A stretch of DNA of 64,000 nt, from contig NC_134017.1 in NCBI RefSeq assembly GCF_040712315.1, forward strand, positions 16,770,001-16,834,000. The letters are read 5' to 3'. Positions 1-11,447 of the stretch are shown in pieces. The translations under genes were made by a program, and so were the position numbers. The notes below the pieces were generated by a model. That model saw only the letters and a program-made list of their open reading frames with translations, had not been told where the DNA came from and did no database searches. The stretch's first letter is position 1, and the number at the start of each line of letters is the position of its first letter. Source of the stretch: Castanea sativa (lineage: Eukaryota; Streptophyta; Magnoliopsida; Fagales; Fagaceae).

Positions 1-2045
1 TTAGATGCAACATTAGATTATGACAGAAATAACACAATACTTCTTCTTTTTCAAAAAAAATTATCAACTTTTCCCCCTTTGGAATTGTACCCTTGGTTTT
101 TTTAAAGGGAAAAAGAGTTACAATCTTTTTTTCCTTTTTTTTTTTTTTAAATTTTATGAATTGTAGTTTTGTTGAATTTTATTAATTTTTTTTAGATATA
201 TTTGTTGGTGTTTTTGATTGTATAGTAGAAAAAATTAGGTTTGATAAAAATTGTTTAAAACTAAAAGAATAATTTCCAAATTATTTATACTTTTTAATGA
301 CATACAAAATATTATAAATAAATTGTATTAAAAAATCAATATTTTCACTAACTTACCTTTGAATTATTGAGAAAAAAAAATGTATTGTTTTGATATTGGT
401 AAAACATATATTATATACATTACATTATGTGACTGTTATTATAAAATGAAAGTATGATTATGAATTACAATACTATTTATTAAATTAGTATTGTATGGAC
501 CAAAAGATCTAACAGCCCAAGCCCATTTAGAACAATGGGTTTGTACAGTTCAACTATAGCCCAAATCAATAAATTTGTAAGAGAGAGAATCAAACAACAA
601 GAGAGGGCCTTGCCTGATGATGGAAATAAGGAAGAAAGGCTTAATGTTATAGAGTACGTGAGCAAATGTCTAAGTATAAGACTGCCAGAGGAGGCCAATG
701 ATACACAGAAAAATACCATCTTAACTCTCTTCTTTCCATGTTTTTCTTGTTTCTTTTTTCTTTCTTTTCTTGATATTTGTGTCACCCCCCCCCCCTACTC
801 TAAGAACCATCTTTTTCTTATATACTTCCCAATGTGTCACATCCTAGCCCTTCATCCCCACCTACCCAAATTCTCACCATGACACTTGTCCCTTTAAACT
901 TCTAATGAAGATAGTAGAAGGAGTTACTTAGTTGTGAACTCAACTGTTTAGATCACTTCCTAATTAATGCAGCTGATAAAGCTATTACTAGCTATTTAAT
1001 GCGGAGGCAGTGATTAACTTCTCACTGGAAGCTTCCCTTACCTTCTTGGACTTTCTCTTAGCACCCTATCCTTCCCAACTTTATTTCCAAAAGGTCCTTT
1101 TCATCTTCCCTTCCTCGGGTGGATTCCCTCTTTGGGATTGTGATGCCTTAACAATTACAACTATCACCCAATGGTCCGGTCCTCGGGCTCCCACAAGTAT
1201 AAATTGAAAAGAAAAAAATAATAAGACTGTCCTAAAAATATTATCATGCACAACGCGCAGGATTTGCGACTAGTTATTATTAATAGAAATATCCCAATCT
1301 TTGCTCATAATATTGCTAAATGAACTTTTTTGTCAAATTTAAATGAATTGATTTAGATCTTCTCTATCCTCAAAATATTTTTTTCTTTATCCTCGATTTT
1401 GTTTTTTGATGGCAAGCAGAAGATGCTAAAAATCCTGTTTCATTTATTTTAGTATGTTCTTTTATTTTTTTAATGTAATTCTTATTCAGGAAAAAAAAAA
1501 TCTGAGGTAAATGTGACTAACATTTTAAGTTGGCACATCTAATTTTAATTAGAACAATTAACATGAATCAAGAGTTTTGTATCTTAGTTGACATCACCTA
1601 ATATTTCTAATAAAAATGCCAATGATTCAAATCTTCTTTTTCCTCATTGTAGTTATTGAATCATTAAAAAAAATGGCATTATAGGGATTTCATTTTTTTA
1701 AATTACAAGTTATATACATATTTAAAAAAAAAAAAACAGAAAGTGATACTTATAGATTAGGCCCACTTATTAGTTGAAATTTTGTAAAATTGTTTTTGTA
1801 GGCAATGGGGCTATCTGCCTTAACGCTCTACACGCCGGCCCAAGGAAATGAGGCCCAAAAGTAGTCCAAATACAACCCTACGCTTCTCCCTGTAAACAAT
1901 GCCATGTCCATATACATATGAGTTTACAATAATTTACTTTAAAATGGTTTGTAGTTACGGCATTTGGTTTTCTAAAATTAAATTCAATGTGAAATTATGA
2001 ACCCACTCCAAAGATTCAAGCAAAGAATTTAACAATGAACCTATC
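1..2045. other. AT-rich intergenic DNA, no gene
   Basis: I see no gene here. Poly-A and poly-T runs are frequent. Open frames near 535-882 and 1010-1207 have no recognisable domain and run through low-complexity pyrimidine tracts. The last ~490 bases belong to a diverged duplicated segment listed separately. Confidence 0.7.
1560..2045 (+). repeat. Diverged segmental duplicate of about 31930-32345
   Basis: Shared landmarks in the same order include a 'gaatcattaa...atagggatt' block, a 'gccggcccaaggaaatgagg' block (1834 and 32124) and a 'gaacccact.caaagattcaagc' block. The copy at 32 kb continues straight through the point where element 1 is inserted here, so it is a paralogous empty site. This is seen directly; divergence was judged by eye. 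Confidence 0.75.
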
Positions 2046-2050
2046 ATTAC

Positions 2051-2698
2051 TGAAGAGGGTATATTTAGAGTAGATGGTCCGAATTTGCAAGACCTACGAT
2101 AGGAAGAATTACCAGGACGACGGATATGAGTGTGAGACAACGAGGCTCCTTAGGTATGAACGGATGACCTAAGGTGAATGGATGACCTTCAACAGATGGA
2201 TGGTCTAGGCTGGACGGATTGTTCATCAGTGGACGGATGACCTGCAATAAATGGATAAGGCTCCGGACGGGCACTGATGATGACGGTGTCGAGATAGGCC
2301 ACGTGGCAATGACATAGCTTACTTGGTCTCCAAGGGAATTTCAAATAGCAACAACTTGAGTTCCACGATTAACCAAACCCTTATATGGAAAGGGTCCCTT
2401 AAATCACATGCGTTTATGAAGATCTTCTCTACAAAGAAATATTCCTCTTCTCCAAGGAACCAAGGTCAGTTCCTCATCATTATAAAAAGGCGATAACCTA
2501 CAGAAAACAAGTGCGCATAATTCACCCCAGCTCTAGCACTCTAAAGTTGTGACAATCTCTCTAACTTAACCTTTGGAAGGTATTTGGCCGGTGCCACACC
2601 GGTACTCTCTTGAGGTATTTTTCTTTCTTGGTGTTGTGCAGGTGTTGTCGCGAGCACGTGAGAACTGTGTAGCTTACTAACGATTTTCGGCATCATCA
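2051..2698 (+). repeat. Left (5') LTR of element 1
   Basis: The 648-bp copy begins TGAAGAGGGT and ends CATCATCA. It is flanked on both sides by ATTAC, so read alone it looks like a solo LTR. Several GACGG pentamers lie in its first 250 bases. It differs from the right LTR at many positions, including about five in the last 60 bases. Confidence 0.9.
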
Positions 2699-2798
2699 AT
2701 TACAAAATCATGCCTAAAACATGAAAGTAATACCCAATTTAGGCATAACAAAACTTTGGTATCTAAAATTCCAAAAATTTTAAAGTACTTTCAGAAGT
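2699..2798 (+). repeat. Ectopic copy of the element's 3' flanking DNA
   Basis: This stretch is almost identical, over about 80 bases, to 11443-11525, the host DNA downstream of the right LTR. It sits where the PBS and leader should be. It joins gag at about 2798-2801. The related empty site at about 32345-32420 confirms it is host flank and not element sequence. Confidence 0.85.
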
Positions 2799-2800
2799 CA

Positions 2801-3633
2801 GCACTTTCAAGGAGTTAAGTGCCTAGTTTGGCTCACACTTTATTGGCGGACAAAGGTACAAGAAGTCAACCATGTGCCTGATGAACATTAAGCAGTGAGA
2901 GGATGAAACACTAAGGTCTTACATCACCCATTTCAACAAAGAATCACTCTTGATTGATGAAGCCAACGACAAGATACTCGTGGCAGCGTTCACTAATGGA
3001 CTACGGAAGGATAAGTTTTTGTTTTTTCTATACAATAACGATCCAAAGACTATGTCGGATGTGCTTTACAGGGCTACTAAGTACATGAACACGAAAGACG
3101 CACTACTTGTGCGAGAAGAAAAACCTAGAAAAAGAGAAAGACAGGAAGATGCAAGACAGGAGAGAGGGTGGAAGGTCAGGAAGACTGAAGACGGGCGAGA
3201 AGATAGACGCTCCAAAGCCCCCTCGGCAAGATTTGCAAATTTCACTCCTCTGAACGTTCCAATAGATCAAGTACTAATCCAGATAAAGGGCGAAGGGTCG
3301 CTAACGTTCCCTGGTAAGCTAAAGGGTGATCCCAACAAGAGATCCAGGGACAAATACTGCCGTTTCCATCGCGACCATGGCCACGATACTTCCGAGTGTT
3401 ACGATTTGAAGCAGCAGATAAAAGCCCTAATCAGGCAGGGGAAATTGCAGAGGTTCATAAGCAAAGAGAAGACGGACCAGCCGCAAGAGTAAGGCCCCCG
3501 AAGGGAGAACGAGGGCCCCAATCCACCAGTTGGGGACATAAGAACGATAATAGGGGGCACAATAGGTCCCTATTCAACCAAGAGGGCGCGCAAGATGTAC
3601 CTCCGGTTGGTCTAGAATGTCCAGCTGACAGGA
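2801..3633 (+). pseudogene. Ty3/gypsy gag, 5'-truncated and broken
   Basis: Gag forms the particle and binds the element RNA. Only the C-terminal part is present; by comparison with the gag of element 2, roughly the first 250 residues are lost. In-frame stops lie at 2824-2826 (TAG), 2896-2898 (TGA) and 3490-3492 (TAA). The open stretch 2950-3492 ends with a modified zinc knuckle, CRFHRDHGHDTSEC, which is typical of Tat-type gag rather than classic CCHC. A basic Lys/Arg-rich linker precedes it. The gene runs directly into the protease region in the same strand, as expected for a gag-pol polyprotein. Confidence 0.85.
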
Positions 3634-4259
3634 TTGGTCCCGAGGATGGCACATATGGACGACCCGGTGATCGGGTTCTCGGAAGAAGACGCTCGACACC
3701 TCCACCACCCACATGATGCCGCACTTATCGTAAGCATACGGATTGGCGACTACAACACTCACAGAGTCTTGGTAGATAACAGTAGCTCTGCTAATATACT
3801 CTACTACCCAGCATTTCAGCAAATGAAGATTGTGAGAGAACGGTTGATCCCGACTGACACGCCACTCGTTGGCTTTGGAGGTACAAGGGTATACCCACTA
3901 GGCGTGGTCACCTTGTCCGTTACAGTTGGTGATTACCCCCAGCAAATCACCAAGGATGTTACATTCCTGGAAGTAGACTGCTCATCTGCTTACAATGCTA
4001 TTTTCGGCCGCCCTACCCTCAATTCATGTAAGGCCATGACTTCTACCTACCACTTGATGGTCAAGTTCCCGACCGAATACGGGGTAGAGAAGGTACGAGG
4101 TGATCAAATAGTAGCACGTGAGTGCTACATTGCCATGCTCGAAATGGACGACCATTTGCTAGCAATGTGTATAGAGGAACGACAGATGGTAGAGAAGCCA
4201 ATAGAAGGAACCGAATAGGTGCGCCTTGACGATACCAAGCCCGAACAGACGACAAAAAT
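3634..4259 (+). pseudogene. Ty3/gypsy aspartic protease domain (pol)
   Basis: The retropepsin domain would cleave the gag-pol polyprotein. The motif around 3765-3800 reads LVDNSSSANIL, where element 2 has DNG at the active site; Asn is usual at this position in plant Tat-type elements, but Gly to Ser is a further change at a core residue. Hallmarks such as VGFGGT and a later IFGRPTLN block are present. The frame is open from 3634 to a TAG at 4216-4218, then continues toward the RT linker region. It lies between gag and RT as in all Ty3/gypsy elements. Confidence 0.85.
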
Positions 4260-6045
4260 AGGTACTCTTGCTAGCCTATCAGTTCGCCAGGATGTCATTC
4301 CTAAGAGATAACCAAGATGTCTTTGCATGGAGCCATGTGGACATGCCCGGAATTGACCCCTCCTACATTGTTCACAAGCTAAAGGTTTCACCCTCTTTCT
4401 CTCTTGTTCGCCAAAAAAGCGTGTGTTCGCTTAAGAAAGGGACAGGGCCATAGCTGAAGAAGTTTGCAAGTTTCAGGAAGCAAGGTTCATACGGGAAGTG
4501 TACTACCCCGACTAGCTGGCCAACGTAGTAATGGTGAAGAAAGCCAACGGAAAGTGGAAGATGTGTGTTGACTTCACAGATTTGAATAGAGCATGTCCCC
4601 AAGGACAGCTACCTGCTCCCAAGGATTAATATCTTGGCAAATTCAACGGCAAGACACTAACTACTAAGCTTCATGGACGCATGTTTTGGGTACAACCAAA
4701 TAAAGTTGGACGAAGCTGATCAAGAGAAGACCTCTTTCGTCACAAGCTAGGGACTTTTCTGTTATAACGTGATGTCGTTTGGCCTCAAGAACGCAGACGC
4801 AACATATCAAAGGCTTATAAACAAGATGTTTGCGCACCAGATTAGGAGGAACGTTAAGGTGTACATAGACGATATGCTGATAAAAAGCATACAGAAGGAT
4901 GACCACCTCAACAACTTGAAGGAGACCTTTGAGATGCTTAGGCGCTATAACATGAAATTGAATCCCAGCAAGTGGACATTCGGAGTAACAAATGGAAAGT
5001 TCCTCAAATTCATAGTGACCTAGAGGGGTATCAAGGTCAACCCAGTCAAGGTTTGGGCTATCATGGAGTTGGAACCACCAAAAACCATCAAGGAGGTACA
5101 AAGTTTGAATGGTAAGATTGCAACCTTGAACAGGTTCGTTTCAAGAGCAATGGATAAGTGCCTCCCCTTCTTCCGCACATTAAAGAAGGCTTTTGAGTGG
5201 GTGCCTTAGTGTTAGCAGGCGTTCGAGGATCTAAAGGCGTACCTCTCTTCCCCACCCTTGCTAAGTCTGCCCAGACCAGAAGAGGAGCTCTTCCTCTATT
5301 TGGTCGTTTCCTCAACCGCTGTCAGTGTAGCTCTAGTTAGGGAGGAGGATGGAGCTTATAAGCCAGTGTACTTCATGAGCCAAGCACTATGAGGGGAAGA
5401 AGAAAGGTATCCACCTATGGAAAAGCTCGCCTTCGCATTAGTGACTGCAGCGCGCAAGCTCAAATCGTACTTCTAGGCCCACACTATAGTTGTCTTGATG
5501 GAAAAGTCGTTGTGGAGAGTAATGAAAAGTCCAGAGGCAGCTGGACGAATGGTGTTATGGGTGATAGAGCTAAGTGAGTTTGATGTGCAGTATCGACCAC
5601 GTACGGCCACCAAAGGGCGGGGTGATTGCCGAATACGCCCTACCGGATGAACAGAAGGCAAAAGGAAACCCCCGGTGGATGATATACATTGACGGGTCGG
5701 TGGTCAAACACGCAGGAAGAGCCGGTATAGTACTTCCCAGCCCCGATGGAGACGAGGTTTAGTGCATGATCAGACTCAATTTCCCCATAACAAACAACGA
5801 GGCCGAGTATGAAACTCTAATAATAGGACTAGATCTTGCACAAATAAGGAGCCACGAATGCAAGGTATGTTGCGATTCCCAGGTAGTTATTAGTCAGATT
5901 ACTGGTTGTTACGAATGCAGAGGATAACTGATGAAGGAATACCTCGAACAGGTAAAGAGAAGGATGCGCAACATGAATGTAGAGTTCGTTCAAATCCCAA
6001 GGGAGGAGAACGAACAGGCCGACCGACTTGCCAAGGCGGCATCAG
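4260..6045 (+). pseudogene. Ty3/gypsy reverse transcriptase and RNase H (pol), broken
   Basis: This region would copy the element RNA into DNA. RT hallmarks are KWKMCVDFTDLNRA near 4550, FGLKNADATYQR near 4780 and the catalytic YIDDML at 4862. The RNase H domain follows, with IDGSVVKHAG near 5690 and a HQIPREEN-type block near 5990. Breaks include in-frame stops at 4513-4515, 4748-4750, 5021-5023, 5207-5209 and 5213-5215, and a one-base insertion in a C run near 4598. Further stops lie near 5390, 5475, 5760 and 5926. Most are TAG. Confidence 0.88.
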
Positions 6046-7380
6046 CAAATAACAAGCCTTCCTCAAGCCAGGTACTCCTATTCGTTCAGAATTCACCCAT
6101 AATAAGCATAGTCAATATGCAGGAGACAGGAATCGAGGAAAACTAGACAACACCGATCATCTCCTACCTGAAGGATGGCTTGTTGCCTGGTGACAAAGGA
6201 GCCGTAAGGAAATTGAGGGTATGTTCTGCGCAGTTCATATTGATCAAAGATGTCTTATACAAGAGAGGTTTCTCCCACCCCTATCTGAGGTGCCTTGCCC
6301 CCGATGAAGCAGACTACGTCATGAGGGAAGTACACGAAGGAGTGTGCGCGAATCACTCGGGGTCACAATCCTTAGTCCATAAGCTGATTAGGTCCTAATA
6401 CTACTGGCCCACTATGCAGAAGGATGCTCAAGCGTACGTTAGGAAGTGTGACAAATGTCAGAGGTTCGGCAACTTCATATGGCAATCGACGGAAGAGCTC
6501 ACTCCAATGACGGCCCCATGGCCCTTTGCTCAATAGGGTCTTAACATCATGGGTCCGTTCCCTACAGTGGTTAGGCAACTGAAATTTCTACCAGTCAACA
6601 TAGACTACTTCACTAAGTAGGTAGAGGTCGAAGCATTGGCCAACATCACAGAGAAGAATGTACGCAGTTTTGTATGGAGAAACATCATTTATAGATATAG
6701 AATGCCTAGGGTCCTAGTCTCGGACAACGGGAAACAATTCGATAACGACGCATTTAGGGACTTCTGCTCACAGCTCAGGATCAAGAACAATTATTCGTCT
6801 CTTGCCCACCCACAGGCCAACGGGCAGGTTAAGGTCACGAACCGAACCTTGCTGAAAATCATCAAGACTCGACTCAAGGAGGGCAAAGGGTATCTGGCCA
6901 AAAGAGTTACCTAGTGTATTGTGAGCTTACAGGACGACGACGAGGACACCTGCAAGAGAGACACCGTTTCGACTTGCGTATGGCCACGAGGAAGTCATTC
7001 CAGTTGAGGTAGGTCTCACCATTTACAGGGTAGCAAACCACGACGTGCAAATAAATGACGAGACGATGCACTTGCAACTCGATTTAGTAGATGAGATCAA
7101 AGCGATGGCTAAACAAAGGTTGGCGCGATATCAAAGCCTGATGGCCAGGCACTATAACTCCCGAGTTAAACACAGGGATTTCAAGAAAGGAGACCTCGTA
7201 TTAAGGAAGATAACGGGCGCCACCAAGGACCAGTCTCATGGAAAGTTAGGACCCAACTGGGAAGGACCATACATGATTGCGTCATGGAATAGGAAGGACA
7301 CATACTATCTTGAGACGCTAGACGGAAAAAAGCTACAGCACCCTTAGAATGCAAAACACCTGAAGAAATACTACCACTAG
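6046..7380 (+). pseudogene. Ty3/gypsy integrase (pol), broken
   Basis: The integrase would insert the cDNA. The N-terminal HHCC zinc finger is recognisable (HEGVCANH near 6330, CDKCQ near 6450). The core follows, with an aspartate in the LNIMGPF block and another in VSDNGKQF near 6715. The third catalytic residue is lost: the block near 6820 reads NGQVKVTN where element 2 has NGQVEVTN. Stops lie near 6144, 6396, 6535, 6617 and 6912, and again at 7346. The C-terminal GPNWEGPY motif near 7250 and the tail LKKYYH, with TAG at 7378-7380, mark the end of pol. Confidence 0.88.
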
Positions 7381-7554
7381 ATAGAGGCGCGAACGCCGAC
7401 ACTCCTCATTTCTAGTTTATTTTTTCAACAGATAGTTTTAGTTTTTACAGCACTTTTAGAGCCCAAAAGGCAATTCTTTTTTTTATGAACAATATTCTAC
7501 TTGCTTATCCATCATAATAAGAGGAGTTTATTCAGAACATATTAAATGTTTTCT

Positions 7555-7900
7555 ACTAAGATTTATTTACTAAGTCCATAAACTAGATGGATCATCCCAT
7601 GAATGATGAAATTTATTTACTAAGTCCATAAACTGGACGGATCATCCCATGAAGGATGAAATTCATTTACTAAGTCCATAGTGTGGACGGATCATCCCAT
7701 GCAGGATGAAATTTATTTACTAAGTCTAAAATGTGGACGGATCATCCTAAGAAGAATGGGATTCATTCGCTAAGTTCATAATATGGATGGATCATCCTAA
7801 GGGGATGAGATATATTCACAAAGTCCACAAACTGGACTGTGAGATTTATTTGTGGTCCAGAAACCAGACGGTTCACCATACGAAGGATGACTTTGAAAAA
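7555..7900 (+). repeat. Tandem array of about 50-bp units, element 1
   Basis: At least five units share a core of AGTCCATAAACTGG then ACGGATCATCC then a GGATGA block. The reverse complement of this core is the unit of the array in element 2, so both elements keep the same array in the same relative place, just after pol. No coding sense is likely. Confidence 0.85.
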
Positions 7901-8153
7901 TCTGTTAAGCGAATAAATCACCCTATAAATAACAATCCATAAAATGGACAGAGGAAAAAACTCATTCAAGTTAAAAAAAAAAAAAAAAAAAAAAAAAACC
8001 TTCATATGGAAAACAGACAGGCGTATATTATACATACAATTAAAGTACAATAAATGTCTACATAAGAAACCAACAAAAGGCAACGGTTGAAACAAGTCCA
8101 CCGTACTGTTCTCCCATACATTTCCAAAGTTAAACAAAAATAAAAAGTACATA

Positions 8154-10338
8154 CTACTTCGGAACTACAAGAGTTGTCTCCTTGTCATCAGGCTCTTGAG
8201 CTGAAGGTTGACGGGCATCACCATTGACAGACCCCTTCGCATCAACCTTTTGAGCTTTGCCATCGCTGTGGTCTACACTAAAGAGTTCATCCATCTCCTC
8301 AGTGTCAATGGGGTATGTTATAGTCTGGCCCTCACGGCCGATGGTAATTAATGAAAGGTTCAAGTCCAAAAAAGAAGCCTTAACCTGACGGAGGCAGTCG
8401 TCAAAACCGTCGGCAAAAGAGGTGCCCAGTTCACTTAGATGGGCGTCAAAGTCCTGGTACTCTCGAATAGCATCAGCCTTTGCCTGACGGAGACTATCCT
8501 CTTTGTCCTCCAAGGTTTCTTTCAGCAACTCTACTTGTTTCTCCAACTCACCACGAACCTGCTTGGATAGCTTCAACTTCTCTTCATGACAGAGCTTCTA
8601 ATCCCTCAGCTCCGACAGCTCTTCCTCCATTGCACTTGCCTTTACACGGACACGCTCCAGCGTCTTTTCATGAGAAAGGCAATGTTCCATCAATCCCTTC
8701 GCCATCAATCCCTTCGCCATCAGGACCCCTTACACCAACAAAGAGTTAGTACAAAATGATGAAAATACGATGGAACATGTAGCCACGGATCCAAACCTGT
8801 GTAAGGTTAAATAGTGTCGTCTCTCCCATTGCTTCAATAGCATGATTGCTCAGGTCCTCGTAGTCCTCTTCCTTGATGATGGAGGTAATTTGCTTAAGGG
8901 CATATTGAGAATCCTCTCGGAGAAGGACGAGAGGTTTCTCCTTGACGAGGTCTGGGTTGACCATCAAACCCTTGCCCTTCCCCAGGCCAAGCTTAGGGGG
9001 TAGCTTAAAACCGACGGAAGCTTGACCAGCAGCCAGTCCCGTCACCACCTTCTGGTTTTTGCTTTGGCGGTCAATTTTCTCTAACGATGGCCTTTTCATG
9101 GACGGATGAGTTGAACCTGTCTTGGGGGGAAGACCCCCCTCTAGCTTCTTTTTAATAGCAATCTGCTGCTTGATGTATTTCTTTCTCCTAGCTTCTTCCA
9201 TTTCTACAAAATAAAGTGGACGGGTAAGGATGGTAATTAAAAAACAAACACACACAATAGGCAACGGACTTACGTCTGCGAATTCGTGCGTCATATCGAC
9301 GGGCAACAGTGGTAGGTTTTGAATCGTCACAGTACCAGTGAAGGGTATCCAAGGTAACGAGTTTTATCCAAGTCCTCTCCAACAGCCTAGTAGTCTTAAA
9401 GATTTTCTCTAGAAAACTTAACTTCTCGGTGGTAACCTGTGAACAGTCACGAGCTGCAAAAAAGACGGTTAGGACAACTGAACAAATATAAAGGATTGAA
9501 TACAATAAGGATGGACACATACTAGACGGAGGCATTATACCCCATGTCGTGTCAACAGGCATGTATTCATGATCATTTGGACGACACATCCAGTTATCCC
9601 CACAGAGGAAAAAGTAACGACCCTTCCAGTTCTTGTTAGAGTCTGGGGTCTCACACACTAGCCTAAGCATCAGACTCCGTGGAAGAAAACTATACATTCC
9701 CCTGGATTGGGCAATCTTAGAAGAGCGGTAACAATGGAAAAATTCTTCCACTGTCAACCGTCGCGCCCTATTAGACATCACCCCATACAAGACTTCTACA
9801 CCTAGGAAAACCCTCCAAGCGTTCGGAGAGATCTGGGAGACTGCCAATCCTAGGTATTGGAGAAGACGATGGTGAAGAGCACTCAACGAGAAAGGAAGCC
9901 CAGCTTTCAGCATTTGCTCGTATACCCCGACGTCTTCAAGACCCCTATAGTAGCACTTCTCTGACTTAAAGGGTAGATAAATAGATATGTTGTCGGGTAT
10001 CTGGTACTTCTCCCTAAGTGTGTTGAAGTGCGGTGTTTTGATGGTAGAGACGAAATCATTTACCTTCCACAAGGGAAGTATGATGAATTCCTTGAATCCA
10101 TCAGGACCTATGACGGATTGGATGGGAGGGTCTACGTCGTCTAAGTCATCATTTGAGTCATACTTTGACCCGTCCTCATCCTGAACCTCATCCTCCATAT
10201 TGGGAGGAGAGTTGGCTGGCGGTTCCCTCTCCTTGCTGGAGGTGTCAAAGTCTGCTTGACTTGACGGAAACACCTCATTGTAGCCCGCTCCATCGTAGAC
10301 AAGCGATTCACCACTTGACGCCTCACTAGACATTTGAC
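8154..10338 (-). pseudogene. Antisense spliced accessory gene of element 1 (Transposase_28-like), nearly intact
   Basis: The gene runs opposite to gag-pol. Inferred exons (minus strand): 5'-UTR exon ending 10450; 10338-9523 with ATG at 10333-10331; 9453-9274; 9203-8797; about 8728-8154. Introns are GT-AG, and their positions and phases match the gene in element 2; exon 3 is 180 bp in both. The first coding exon has an acidic N terminus, then SVIGPDGF, and a LLQYLGLAVSQISPNAWR block typical of the Pfam family Transposase_28, described as a putative gypsy-type transposon protein of unknown biochemistry. The next exons are Lys-rich; the last forms a heptad-like coiled coil. Damage is one in-frame TAG at 8598-8600 and a doubtful acceptor or one-base loss at the start of the last exon. 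A small duplication repeats MAKGL there. Confidence 0.8.
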
Positions 10339-10590
10339 CTACAAATGACGGATAAAAAACCCTAAGACTCTAGGTCTACACTAATGACGGACAAGCAAAA
10401 GAAATAAATAAAGAAAAAAAAAACTTGAGATAAGGGAAAGAATACTTACAGTTAACGGTATGAGAAAGACGACGGGAGTTCGAAAAGAACGGTAGTACAA
10501 AACAAACAAGGCGACGGTCAGAGAAGAGTGGACGGAAGCGCTCTGATCTGTAAAATTTTTTCCAAAAGGTAAAATGAAAGAAGCATGCAA

Positions 10591-10601
10591 CATATATATA
10601 G
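10591..10601 (-). promoter_or_regulatory. Probable TATA box of the antisense gene, element 1
   Basis: CTATATATATG on the minus strand lies about 150 bases upstream of the 5'-UTR splice donor. Downstream sequence ('cagatcagagcgc') aligns with the 5' UTR of the element 2 gene, which also follows a TATA box. This is inference from conservation; no transcript was seen. Confidence 0.5.
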
Positions 10602-10778
10602 AAGGAACGGTACGGAAGATGAAGGGACGCTTCGGTTCAAGCAAACAACCACAAAAAGCTAGCCATGTGTCCCTATAGCATTAATAACCCTAGGCTAGCC
10701 TGTCAATTAACACGCTTCTCAAGTATAGAGGTAAATCGTCACTCCATGGATCCGTGCAAAGTAAGCGACGGATCCATG

Positions 10779-10793
10779 GAGTGAGGGGGCAAC
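10779..10793 (+). other. Polypurine tract of element 1
   Basis: GTGAGGGGGCAAC lies directly before the TG of the right LTR and would prime plus-strand DNA synthesis. Element 2 has GTGAAGGGGGCAAC in the same place. Confidence 0.75.
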
Positions 10794-11442
10794 TGAAGAG
10801 GGTATATTTAGAGTAGACGGTCCGAATTTGCAAGACCTACGATAGGAAGAATTACTAGGATGACGGATAAGAGCGTGAGACGACAAGGCTCCATAAGCAT
10901 GAACGGATGACCTAAGGTGAACGGATCACCTTCAACAGATGGACGGTCTAGGCTGGACGAATCGTCCATCAGTGGAAGGATGACCTGCAATAAACGGATA
11001 AGGCTCCAGACAGGCACTAATGACGACGGTGTCAAGATAGGCCATGTGGCAGTGACATATAGCTTACTTGGTCTCTAAGGGAATTTTAAATAGCAACAAC
11101 TTGAGTTCCATGATTAACCAAACCCTTATATGGAAAGGGTCCTTAAATCACGTACGTTTATGAAGATCTTATCTACAAAGAAATATTCCTCTTCTCCAAG
11201 GAACCAAGGTCTGTTCCTCATCACTATAAAAAGGCCATAACCTACAGAAAACAGGTACGCATAATTCACCCCAGCTTTGACACTCTAGAGTTGTGACAAT
11301 CTCACTAACTTAACCTTCGGAGAGTATTTGGCCGGTACCACACCGGTACTCACTTGAGGTCTTTTTCTTTCTTAGTGTTGTGCAAGTGTTATCGCGAGCA
11401 CGTGAGAACTGTGTAGCCTACAGACGATTTTCAGCATCATCA
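10794..11442 (+). repeat. Right (3') LTR of element 1
   Basis: The 649-bp LTR begins TGAAGAGGGT, ends CATCATCA and is followed by the target duplication ATTAC at 11443-11447. A TATA-like CTATAAAAAGG near 11224 is placed as a promoter would be. The 5' third is rich in GACGG and GGATGACC motifs. Confidence 0.9.
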
Positions 11443-11447
11443 ATTAC

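Larger units (their letters stand above)
2046..11447 (+). mobile_element. Ty3/gypsy retrotransposon, Tat-like, element 1 (decayed)
   Basis: LTRs at 2051-2698 and 10794-11442 both begin TGAAGAGG and end CATCATCA. The 5-bp target duplication ATTAC lies at 2046-2050 and 11443-11447. Between them, on the plus strand, are gag (5' truncated), protease, RT, RNase H and integrase, then a tandem array, then a spliced gene on the minus strand. A third ATTAC directly follows the left LTR at 2699, because about 100 bases of the downstream flank were copied there. The PBS and the first part of gag are missing. The coding regions carry more than ten nonsense changes plus frameshifts, so the element cannot encode its own proteins. 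The two LTRs differ at many positions, so it looks clearly older than element 2. Confidence 0.9.

Noticed and set aside
535..882. 115-residue open frame
   Set aside because: No recognisable domain and a C-terminal half made of pyrimidine-tract codons; no promoter or splice evidence.
2046..2703. Left LTR as an independent solo LTR
   Set aside because: It has matching ATTAC on both sides, but the right-hand one belongs to a copied flank that leads directly into gag of the same element; patch repair explains all three ATTAC copies better.
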